DNA from: a bacterium UBA4637
Lineage (GTDB): Bacteria; Bacteroidota; Bacteroidia; Bacteroidales; Bacteroidaceae
Direction of reading: 5' to 3'
Assembly: GCA_002405875.1 (NCBI GenBank)
Contig: DHMR01000070.1
Location: 17,257-81,256, forward strand
Length of the DNA: 64,000 nucleotides
The notes under the pieces were generated by a model that was given only the letters and a program-made list of their open reading frames with translations, was not told where the DNA came from and did not search any database. How positions within the stretch are numbered: the first letter of the stretch is position 1; the number at the start of each line of letters is the position of its first letter. The position numbers and the translations under genes are program-made. Positions 25,262 to 32,316 of the stretch are shown in pieces.

Positions 25262-26062
25262 CTAAAGAGAACTTAGGAACTCGGCGAGCGCCTTGCCAGG
25301 GTCAGCTTGCTTCATAAACTGCTCACCCATGAGGAAACCTCGGAAACCAGCTTCTCTGAGTTGCTTCACCGTATCGGGATTAGATATTCCACTCTCGCTC
25401 ACTCGGCAAACCTCCTTTGGCAATTGCTCGGCAAGTCGGAAACTGTTCTCCACATCCGTTACAAAGGTTCCGAGGTTGCGGTTATTGATTCCATACATAT
25501 CAGGCTCCAACTCTGCATATTCAAAGTCCCGGTCATTGTGCATTTCCAAGAGCACTTCCAATCCTAATTGATGAGCCATGTCGAGCAATCGTTTGCATTC
25601 CTCCTTCGACAAACAAGCAGCTATCAAGAGCACAGCCGAAGCCCCACAATAGCGAGCTTGCAAGAGTTGGTATTCCTCGATGACGAAGTTCTTATATAAA
25701 ATAGGTATAGAGACACCTACGTGACGAGCCTCCTGAATGTACTCATCGTACCCCCCGAAGTAGTCGATGTCAGTAAGGATGCTCAATGCCGAGGCTCCAT
25801 TCTGCTGATAGCTCAGCGGGATGATGCTAGCCTTGCCTTCCTGCTTGATCCAACCCTTAGAAGGAGACTTACGTTTAAACTCGGCGATGATACCTGTCGA
25901 GGAAGTCATCAAGGCCTCACTCATACTGCCTCCCGCCACCTTTCCGCCGTCCTTCTTCATTTTCTCCTCGGTGAGAGTTATCATCTGACGAGGAGAAATG
26001 AAGCGTTTGCGCTGGTCTATCTCGATTCGCTTGTGAGCGACAATTTCTTCCAGTATATCCAT
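25262..26062 (-). CDS. trpC: Indole-3-glycerol-phosphate synthase
   Basis: A 266-residue TIM-barrel enzyme. Start taken at the ATG 26062 (MDILEEIVAHKRIEI), 15 bp after the trpD stop; a GTG directly after that stop is the alternative. Key motifs are IAEFKRKSPSKGWI (about 54-67) with catalytic Lys, LSILTDIDYFGG (about 88-99), ILYKNFVIEEYQL (about 116-128), GINNRNLGTF (about 180-189) and VSESGISNPD (about 210-219). No fused trpF, unlike in enterobacteria. Confidence 0.95.
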   Translation of the reverse strand: MDILEEIVAHKRIEIDQRKRFISPRQMITLTEEKMKKDGGKVAGGSMSEALMTSSTGIIAEFKRKSPSKGWIKQEGKASIIPLSYQQNGASALSILTDIDYFGGYDEYIQEARHVGVSIPILYKNFVIEEYQLLQARYCGASAVLLIAACLSKEECKRLLDMAHQLGLEVLLEMHNDRDFEYAELEPDMYGINNRNLGTFVTDVENSFRLAEQLPKEVCRVSESGISNPDTVKQLREAGFRGFLMGEQFMKQADPGKALAEFLSSL

Positions 26063-26077
26063 TTTTCCACTCTTCAC

Positions 26078-27082
26078 TTAACTATTGAGTTCCACGAATT
26101 TCTTGAATGTGGTGAGCGCCTTGCCCGAGTCGATGCTCTCACGCGCTATCTCCACACATTCCTCGATACTCTTCTGTCCCTTCTCCATCACTTGGATACC
26201 GAAGGCAGCATTGGCGAGCACGATATTCTTCTGGGCAGGCAAGGCTCTGTTCTCCAATACGGCATCGAAGATGTCCTTTGCCTCTTCCTCGGTAGCTCCG
26301 CCTCTCACCTCTTCTGGCTTGGCAAGTTCGAAGCCCAGGTCTTGTGGCTTGAAAATCTTCTCGTAGTTGTTGGTGGTCACCTTAAAATCACTGGTCAAGG
26401 AAATCTCATCATAGCCATCGATGCTGTTTACGATACCATAATCGATACCAATTTTCTGATACACCTGATTGTAGAGACGCATCTGGTCGAGGTTGGCTAC
26501 GCCAAGCAATTGGCATTTAGGCTGGCTAGGATTGACCAACGGACCAAGGAGATTGAAAACGGTTGGGAACTGCAAGGCCTTGCGGATAGGACCAACAAAC
26601 TTCATGGCCTTGGCAAACAACTGTGCATGGAGATAAACGATGCCAGCCTCATTGATGCTACGGTTCAACTTGTCTATATCATCCGTAAACTGAACCCCAT
26701 GGTTCTTGATGACATTCGAAGCACCACTCACAGAAGTAGCCGCATAATTGCCATGCTTGGCGACCTTATAGCCCGCACCGGCGATGACGAAACAAGACGT
26801 GGTAGAAATATTGAACGTGTTCTTGCGGTCACCGCCCGTACCCACGACATCAATGTAACGGTCGCAATCCAGGATGGCAGGAACGCCCGTGGCAAGAATG
26901 CCATCACGGAAACCAAGCAATTCGTCGACGGTGACACCACGCATCTGCAGACCGGTGAGCAAAGCCGTGATCTGCTCCTCAGGGAACTTACTTTGGGTAA
27001 TGCCCACGATGATGTCCTTGGTCTCCTCACGAGAAAGTTCCTCGTGGTTCAACATTCTGTTCAAAATGTCTTTCATTTCCAT
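26078..27082 (-). CDS. trpD: Anthranilate phosphoribosyltransferase
   Basis: A 334-residue class IV phosphoribosyltransferase that joins anthranilate to PRPP. PRPP/metal motif VVGTGGDRKNTFNIST (about 79-94), KHGNYAATSVSGASNVIKNHG (about 108-128), and the metal-binding DEIS segment (about 224-227). First gene of the operon, preceded by a leader of about 270 nt holding the Trp-rich leader peptide and attenuator. A second in-frame ATG lies two codons in, and either may be used. Confidence 0.96.
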   Translation of the reverse strand: MEMKDILNRMLNHEELSREETKDIIVGITQSKFPEEQITALLTGLQMRGVTVDELLGFRDGILATGVPAILDCDRYIDVVGTGGDRKNTFNISTTSCFVIAGAGYKVAKHGNYAATSVSGASNVIKNHGVQFTDDIDKLNRSINEAGIVYLHAQLFAKAMKFVGPIRKALQFPTVFNLLGPLVNPSQPKCQLLGVANLDQMRLYNQVYQKIGIDYGIVNSIDGYDEISLTSDFKVTTNNYEKIFKPQDLGFELAKPEEVRGGATEEEAKDIFDAVLENRALPAQKNIVLANAAFGIQVMEKGQKSIEECVEIARESIDSGKALTTFKKFVELNS

Positions 27083-27134
27083 AATCTTAATCTCCTATAT
27101 TTTTATGATTTATTTCTATCGAATGAAATTTATG

Positions 27135-27167
27135 AAAAAAGGCCTGTCGTAAGAACGGCAGGCCTTT
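27135..27167 (-). terminator. trp attenuator terminator
   Basis: On the minus strand AAAGGCCTG-CGT pairs with ACG-CAGGCCTTT, followed by a TTTTTT tract. It lies 43 nt after the leader-peptide stop and about 50 bp before trpD. A competing pairing is visible: AAGCC..TTTG.GATAT (27187-27203) with ATATC-AAA-GGC (27162-27172), which would destroy the terminator. Confidence 0.85.
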
Positions 27168-27209
27168 GATATTTTTATGGACTTTCATATCCAAACACGG
27201 CTTATCGAC

Positions 27210-27272
27210 TCACGACTTTTTAGATCTTGAGATACGCCACCACCATGCTGTAGAAGATACGAATGTCATCAT
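27210..27272 (-). CDS. trpL: trp operon leader peptide with three consecutive Trp codons
   Basis: A 20-codon frame (ATG at 27272, or the next ATG at 27269) reading MMTF...STAWWWRIS...KKS and ending in TGA at 27210-27212. The three TGG codons lie at 27237-27245. It sits between the trp promoter and the intrinsic terminator ahead of trpD. In ribosome-mediated attenuation a ribosome stalled at Trp codons when Trp-tRNA is scarce leaves the downstream arm free to form an antiterminator. A ribosome reaching the stop covers that arm and allows termination. Spacing here fits both states. Three adjacent Trp codons by chance in such a place is very unlikely. Confidence 0.85.
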   Translation of the reverse strand: MMTFVSSTAWWWRISRSKKS

Positions 27273-27355
27273 ATTCTAAATATTTTATTATCAATTATTA
27301 TTATTTGTCTCATTGTGAATGGATGCCATCCACTCGAAACTTTATCATTCGATTG

Positions 27356-27386
27356 CAAAAGTACACTTTTTCTTGCAAACTACAAA
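27356..27386 (-). promoter_or_regulatory. trp operon promoter
   Basis: On the minus strand: TTTG (27383-27386), 19 bp, TACTTTTG (27356-27363). Transcription should start near 27349, about 77 nt before the leader peptide. No other gene is supported from here to 27590. Confidence 0.85.
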
Positions 27387-27590
27387 CTTTTTGGTGAGAA
27401 ATTTTAAAATTTAATAGAAATTAGTAATTAATACTAGCTTTTTCGTATAAAATCAAGCGTTCCACACCACCTACACCTTATTATATATAAGGGAGTCATA
27501 TTTTTTTGGAGAGAATAAAATAAATGAGAAAACCTTTCGTTATAATAGTAATTAAAAACAACGAGATTATTAACATTAGCAGCAACGCCT

Positions 27591-27719
27591 ATGAAGCATC
27601 TTTTTACTTCTGAAGAATTAAGACCATCCGAAAGGACGATCCAAATCATCAAGCAGATAGCCTACACCTATAGAGCCATCAAGATGAACGGTAAATACGA
27701 GGTGTTCTGTCTTAACTAG
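27591..27719 (+). CDS. 42-residue conserved-looking small protein before rpe
   Basis: ATG at 27591 to TAG at 27717-27719, 18 bp before rpe. The peptide begins MKHLFTSEELRPSERTIQ, continues with IIKQIAYTYR and ends NGKYEVFCLN. I recall very similar short proteins (RPSExT...IKQIAYTYR) in many Bacteroidales genomes, without known function. It has no signal peptide and is mostly a helix followed by a short strand. Its position suggests co-transcription with rpe. Too short for many gene finders. Confidence 0.7.
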   Translation: MKHLFTSEELRPSERTIQIIKQIAYTYRAIKMNGKYEVFCLN

Positions 27720-27737
27720 GAACAAAGAATTAAGAAA

Positions 27738-28391
27738 ATGAAGACAATTGTATCTCCTTCACTACTCTCTGCCAACTTCCTGGATTTGAGATGCGAGATA
27801 GAAATGATCAATAAGAGTGATGCCGAATGGCTTCACCTAGACGTGATGGATGGTGTATTCGTACCGAACATATCATTTGGATTTCCGGTAATCGAAGCCG
27901 TGAGCAAAGTTTGCACCAAAGCCCTCGACGTACATTTCATGATCGAGCACCCAGAACATTACATCGAGCAGACAGCCAAATTGGGTGCCATGATGATGAA
28001 CGTACACTACGAGGCTTGCCTCCACTTGCACCGCACCATCCAGCAAATTCATGCGGCCGGCATGAAAGCTGGCGTCACCCTCAACCCTTCCACCCCCGTC
28101 GGTGTCCTCGAAGACATCATCGGAGACGTAGACATGGTTTTGCTCATGAGCGTAAACCCAGGATTTGGCGGACAAAAATTCATTGAAAATACGATCAAGA
28201 AGGTAGGAAGACTTCGCCGACTCATCCAAGAGAGCGGATCGCATGCGCTCATTCAGGTAGACGGTGGCGTACAAGCCGAGACGGCACCTCGACTGGTCAA
28301 GGCGGGAGTCAACGTATTGGTGAGCGGCAGTTATGTATTCAAGAGCACAGACCCAATTTCCACCATCCACGCTTTGACTGAACTGCACTAG
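27738..28391 (+). CDS. rpe: Ribulose-phosphate 3-epimerase
   Basis: A 217-residue TIM-barrel enzyme interconverting ribulose-5-phosphate and xylulose-5-phosphate in the pentose phosphate pathway. Metal-binding and catalytic text: SPSLLSANFLDL (about 6-17), LHLDVMDGVFVPNISFG (about 33-49), LDVHFMIEHPEHYI (about 64-77), VLLMSVNPGFGGQKF (about 134-148) and VDGGVQ (about 174-179). Complete and of standard length. Confidence 0.96.
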   Translation: MKTIVSPSLLSANFLDLRCEIEMINKSDAEWLHLDVMDGVFVPNISFGFPVIEAVSKVCTKALDVHFMIEHPEHYIEQTAKLGAMMMNVHYEACLHLHRTIQQIHAAGMKAGVTLNPSTPVGVLEDIIGDVDMVLLMSVNPGFGGQKFIENTIKKVGRLRRLIQESGSHALIQVDGGVQAETAPRLVKAGVNVLVSGSYVFKSTDPISTIHALTELH

Positions 28392-28424
28392 CGACAATCC
28401 ACAACAGACCGATGTCAGCCAGGT

Positions 28425-29024
28425 TTAGCAAAAATCTAGGCTGACATGGTGCTTCCTTGCCATACGACGAAGATTGAGCAAGGCATAGCGCATACGCCCA
28501 AGCGCCGTATTGATGCTGACACCCGTAGCCTCAGCAATTTCCTTGAATGAAATTTGCTGGTAATAACGCATATAGACCACCTCTCTTTGAAGAGGGGGAA
28601 GTTGGTCCATCATCTTTTTGACATCGGAAAGTACTTGGTTGTAAACAATCGTATCCTCGACATTTCCCAGTTGCAACCCGTCACAGCCGCCGATATTGGA
28701 GAGGTCGTTGTTCTCGTTGGCCTCCACGATGTTCTTGGTACGTCCACCCCTGTACTGATCCATCATCACATTATGGGCAATGCGCATGCACCAGGCGCAG
28801 AATTTTCCATTGGCCACATACTGGCGATTCTGCAACTTGCTGATGACCTTGACAAAGGTCTCCTGGAAGATATCATTGGCAACATCTTCGTCATGCACCA
28901 TAAACATGATGTAAGAGAACAGCTTGACTTCATTGCGCGAAAGCAACTCGTCGAAGGCACGATTGTTACCCTCGATATACAACAAAGCCAACTCTTCGTC
29001 GGTCATTTCTTGTAGATTTCTCAT
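28425..29024 (-). CDS. RNA polymerase sigma factor, ECF-type
   Basis: A 199-residue sigma-70-like factor with region 2 (about 10-90: NNRAFDELLSRNEVKLFSYIMFMVHDEDVANDIFQETFVKV, then WCMRIAHNVMMDQYR) and region 4 (about 135-190: LPPLQREVVYMRYYQQISFKEIAEATGVSINTALGRMRYAL). An acidic Asn-rich linker joins them. Neither a FecR-like anti-sigma nor a SusCD pair is next to it, so it is not an obvious sugar-uptake ECF. It is monocistronic, with its own promoter at 29113-29144. Confidence 0.9.
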   Translation of the reverse strand: MRNLQEMTDEELALLYIEGNNRAFDELLSRNEVKLFSYIMFMVHDEDVANDIFQETFVKVISKLQNRQYVANGKFCAWCMRIAHNVMMDQYRGGRTKNIVEANENNDLSNIGGCDGLQLGNVEDTIVYNQVLSDVKKMMDQLPPLQREVVYMRYYQQISFKEIAEATGVSINTALGRMRYALLNLRRMARKHHVSLDFC

Positions 29025-29112
29025 TTTCTTAATCTCTTTTTAATTAAGTAAATGTCTAATCAATAGGCTATATTTTTTTGCAATTTGCGTGAATAATGTT
29101 GATTACCGTTTG

Positions 29113-29144
29113 CAAAAGTAATGTTTTTCCGTCAAACAACCAAA
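29113..29144 (-). promoter_or_regulatory. Promoter of the ECF sigma factor
   Basis: On the minus strand: TTTG (29141-29144), 20 bp, TACTTTTG (29113-29120), giving a leader of about 80 nt. Confidence 0.7.
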
Positions 29145-29204
29145 ATTTTAACACAAAAAAGTAAGAGCTAGGCAATATTTTCGCAAAACACTCGTTGACT
29201 GACG

Positions 29205-29276
29205 ACACAAAAAAGGTTGGTCACAGGACATGACCAACCGAAAATAATAACTGTTTGCAAAATTACTCAAACAATT
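29205..29276 (-). ncRNA. Candidate small RNA of about 70 nt
   Basis: A minus-strand promoter (29283-29314) is followed by a hairpin GGTTGGTCA/TGACCAACC (29215-29239) and a TTTTTT tract, with no open frame between. Promoter and terminator lie about 70 nt apart, giving a self-contained transcription unit. No match to a known RNA family is recognised. The hairpin could otherwise be an attenuator for the sigma factor read from this far promoter. Confidence 0.45.
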
Positions 29277-29282
29277 ACGGTG

Positions 29283-29314
29283 CAAATATACGCTCTTTTA
29301 GCGGGACTTCCAAA
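29283..29314 (-). promoter_or_regulatory. Promoter of the candidate small RNA
   Basis: On the minus strand: TTTG (29311-29314), 20 bp, TATATTTG (29283-29290). Confidence 0.55.
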
Positions 29315-29353
29315 CTTTTTTAACGCTAAATTACTTTTTTAACATTGTGTGCG

Positions 29354-29384
29354 TTGCCATTGTCAAAGAAATGTTGTATCTTTG
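29354..29384 (+). promoter_or_regulatory. Promoter of the GH28-GH105 gene
   Basis: TTG at 29354-29356, 20 bp, TATCTTTG at 29377-29384, 55 bp before the start codon. Unlike the five operator-linked pectin promoters it has a properly placed -33. A small palindrome TTTAACGCTAAA is centred 52.5 bp upstream of the -7 box, the same phase as the pectin operators but a poor sequence match. Confidence 0.7.
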
Positions 29385-29438
29385 CAACATCTATCCAAAC
29401 CCAAAGCTATCAATAGTAACAATCATAAAAACAAACAA

Positions 29439-32036
29439 ATGAAACACTTAAAAACTTTATTGTTGGCGCTTCTGCTTCTCCCTACCCTAGCTTTTGCCTC
29501 GGGTTGGAACGAACAGGAGTATCGGCAAATCGAAAAAAGCATCCAAAAGCCACAACTCCATGAGCGCCAGTTTGTCATCACCAAGTTTGGTGCCAAGCTC
29601 AACGCCTCGGCAGCCCAAAACCAGAAAGCCATCAACCGCCTCATCTCTCTGGTTTCCCAAAAAGGCGGCGGGCAGGTCATCGTCCCGAAGGGCACATGGA
29701 AGACGGGAGCCATCGAGATGAAAAGCCATGTCAACCTCGTGTTGGAAGAAGGCGCAACCCTTGCCTTTGCTTTCGACACCAGCCTCTACCCACTCGTTCG
29801 CACAGCATGGGAAGGCTTGGCATGTTGGAATTATTCCCCTTGCATCTACGCCTACAAGGCTACCGACATGGCCATCACCGGTAAAGGTACCATCGATGGC
29901 GGCGGAAACAATGACACTTGGTGGAAGATGTGCGGTGCCACCCGATTCGGTTACCAAGAGGGCGTGACCAAGGAGAGCCAAAAGTTGGGTTCACGTGCCA
30001 AACTTCAGAAACAAGCCGAGGACGGGGTGCCTTTCGACGAGAGAAAATTCGGAAAAGGACAAGGCCTGCGTCCTCAGCTCGTCAACTTCGTGAGATGCGA
30101 GCGCATCCTCATCCAAGGGGTCAAGATGCTCAACTCCCCTTTCTGGGTCATACACCCACTTCTCTCGAAGGACATCACCGTGGACGGAGTTACAATCTGG
30201 AACGAAGGTCCTAACGGAGATGGTTGCGACCCAGAGGCTTGCGAAAACGTGCTCATCCAGAACTGCATCTTCCACACCGGCGACGACTGTATCGCCATCA
30301 AGAGCGGTCGTAACAACGACGGTCGCCTCTGGAACCAACCGTCCCGCAACATCATCATTCGCAACTGTGAGATGCAAGACGGCCATGGTGGTGTTGTCAT
30401 CGGAAGCGAGATTTCGGGCGGCTGCGAAAATGTCTACGCAGAGAACTGCAAGATGGACTCCCCGAACCTCGACCGCATTCTCCGAATCAAGACCAACAAC
30501 TGCCGTGGTGGTGTCATCAAGAACATCAACATGCGCAACATCACCGTAGGTCAATGCAAGGAGGCTGTCGTCAAAATCAACCTCGACTATGAGCCTAAAG
30601 AGGTTTGCTACCGTGGCTTTGAACCTAGTGTCAGCCAGGTGTATGTTGCAAACGTCACCTGCCAAAAGAGCAACTACGGTGTACTGATCATCGGGCGAGA
30701 CCAAGTGGAGAACGTCACGGATATTACGGTCAAGGACTGTAAGTTTGATGGTGTACAGAAAGACCCCGTCAAAATCACAGGCAAGACTCGCGACGTAAGA
30801 TTCGAGAATCTGATGGTAAATGGTTCGCTTGTACTCAACAAGGCTGACCGCCCCTACAGCACCTATAGTCAATGGCTTACCCACAGCGAGATGAGCAGAG
30901 TTCCTCACTCTTACCTATTGGACTTCAGCAAGAAGCCAAAATGGAGCTATGTGATGGGCATCGAGATGGAAGGTATGCTCGACACCTACCTCGCACAGAA
31001 GGCAGCTGGCAACACTTCCACCGACAACGAGGCCATCATCAACTATCTGAAGGAATATCCTGCCAAGATGATCGACGAGAAAGGCAACATCACGGGGTAT
31101 AAATATGAGGATTTCAACCTCGACAATGTGCGCACGGCAAAGTTCATCCTCCGTATGCACGACCTCTTCCCAAGCAAGAGCACAGATCTTGCCCTGAAGA
31201 CGCTCTTCAAGCAGTTGCAGCATCAACCTCGCACCCAGGAAGGTGTGTATTGGCACAAGGCCATCTACGCCAACCAAGTTTGGCTCGACGGCATCTTCAT
31301 GGGATTGCCGTTCTACTGCCAGTACGCCGTAGAGACCATGAAGCCGAAAAAGGCGAAGAAATATCTCGACGATGCGGTCGACCAAATGATCAAGACCGAC
31401 AAACGCACCTACGACGAGAAGACACAACTTTGGAAGCATGCTTGGGATGAAACTCACCAGCAGTTCTGGGCCAACAAGGAAAACGGACAGAGCCAGCACA
31501 CTTGGGCGAGAGCCTTGGGATGGTATGTGATGGCGATGACCGAGTGTCTGGATGCCATGCCGGAGGACTATGCACGTCGTGGCGAAGTGATAGAGTTGCT
31601 CAACAAGGCGATGAAGAGCATCGTGAAATACCAAGACAAGAAGACAGGTGTTTGGTATGACGTGATGGACGTGAAGGATCCTCGCAACTATCTCGAGAGC
31701 ACTGCATCCAGTATGTTTGCATACGTTCTTTTGAAGGGCTATCGAAAGGGCTACCTCTCGGAAGAATATCGTGATGCTGGCGTGAAGGCATACCAAGGTA
31801 TCTTGAAGCAATTCATCCAGGTAAATCCCGATAAGACCATCAGTCTCACGAAATGCTGCAGTGTCAGTGGTTTGGGTCCCGGCGACGGTCCATACGTCAA
31901 GAAGCCCAACTACAAGCGCGACGGCAGTTTCGAATATTACATGAGCGAGCCTATCCGTGACAACGATGCCAAGGGTGTCGGTCCATTCATCTGGGCAAGT
32001 TTGGAAATGGAGCAGCAAGGACTGAAGGCAGAGTAA
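29439..32036 (+). CDS. Two-domain pectinase: GH28 polygalacturonase fused to GH105 unsaturated-uronyl hydrolase
   Basis: An 865-residue exported protein with signal peptide MKHLKTLLLALLLLPTLAFA. The start at 29439 lies downstream of the promoter; the longer reading would begin before it. Residues about 35-480 form a GH28 beta-helix: NGDGCDPE (about 260), GDDCIAIKSG (about 281), GHGGVVIGSE (about 315) and RILRIKTN (about 347). Residues about 500-865 form a GH105 barrel: VWLDGIFMGLPFYCQY (about 612) with the catalytic Asp, WARALGWYVMAM (about 688) and SMFAYVLLKGYRKGY. The first domain would cut galacturonan-type chains and the second would remove unsaturated uronic acids left by lyases. Most organisms encode these separately. 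Confidence 0.9.
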   Translation: MKHLKTLLLALLLLPTLAFASGWNEQEYRQIEKSIQKPQLHERQFVITKFGAKLNASAAQNQKAINRLISLVSQKGGGQVIVPKGTWKTGAIEMKSHVNLVLEEGATLAFAFDTSLYPLVRTAWEGLACWNYSPCIYAYKATDMAITGKGTIDGGGNNDTWWKMCGATRFGYQEGVTKESQKLGSRAKLQKQAEDGVPFDERKFGKGQGLRPQLVNFVRCERILIQGVKMLNSPFWVIHPLLSKDITVDGVTIWNEGPNGDGCDPEACENVLIQNCIFHTGDDCIAIKSGRNNDGRLWNQPSRNIIIRNCEMQDGHGGVVIGSEISGGCENVYAENCKMDSPNLDRILRIKTNNCRGGVIKNINMRNITVGQCKEAVVKINLDYEPKEVCYRGFEPSVSQVYVANVTCQKSNYGVLIIGRDQVENVTDITVKDCKFDGVQKDPVKITGKTRDVRFENLMVNGSLVLNKADRPYSTYSQWLTHSEMSRVPHSYLLDFSKKPKWSYVMGIEMEGMLDTYLAQKAAGNTSTDNEAIINYLKEYPAKMIDEKGNITGYKYEDFNLDNVRTAKFILRMHDLFPSKSTDLALKTLFKQLQHQPRTQEGVYWHKAIYANQVWLDGIFMGLPFYCQYAVETMKPKKAKKYLDDAVDQMIKTDKRTYDEKTQLWKHAWDETHQQFWANKENGQSQHTWARALGWYVMAMTECLDAMPEDYARRGEVIELLNKAMKSIVKYQDKKTGVWYDVMDVKDPRNYLESTASSMFAYVLLKGYRKGYLSEEYRDAGVKAYQGILKQFIQVNPDKTISLTKCCSVSGLGPGDGPYVKKPNYKRDGSFEYYMSEPIRDNDAKGVGPFIWASLEMEQQGLKAE

Positions 32037-32082
32037 AAAACAATGCTCGATTACAAAAGAAAAACAAAAACGAAATAAAGAG

Positions 32083-32122
32083 GGCGAAAAAGGACTGAAA
32101 AGGGTTCTTTTTCGCCTTTTTT
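32083..32122 (+). terminator. Rho-independent terminator after the GH28-GH105 gene
   Basis: GGCGAAAAAG pairs with CTTTTTCGCC, followed by TTTTTT. Confidence 0.85.
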
Positions 32123-32177
32123 CGTATCTTCATTGAAATTTAATACAAAATTTGACAAGACTTATCATTAATTTTAC

Positions 32178-32185
32178 TATCTTTG
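32178..32185 (+). promoter_or_regulatory. -7 element before the secreted protein at 32317
   Basis: TATCTTTG, about 130 bp before the gene. The nearest upstream TTTG (32151) has a 23-bp spacing, longer than usual. No pectin-type operator is present. Confidence 0.45.
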
Positions 32186-32316
32186 CGGTGTGTTAGGAGC
32201 GACACAAGACTTATGTTCGAGTATCACATGTAATTTACAACCATTAGAGACGTAACGAGTGTTAGCAAATAGCACAAGAGTTAATTCACATTTACTAATC
32301 ATTAAACCGTATGTTT

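Noticed and set aside
25721..27169. Open frame of 482 codons on the plus strand across trpC and trpD
   Set aside because: It lies fully antisense to two enzymes with clear catalytic motifs and shows no protein-like domain text.
27434..27652. 72-codon minus-strand frame upstream of the trp promoter
   Set aside because: Overlaps the better-supported 42-residue plus-strand gene and has no credible protein features.
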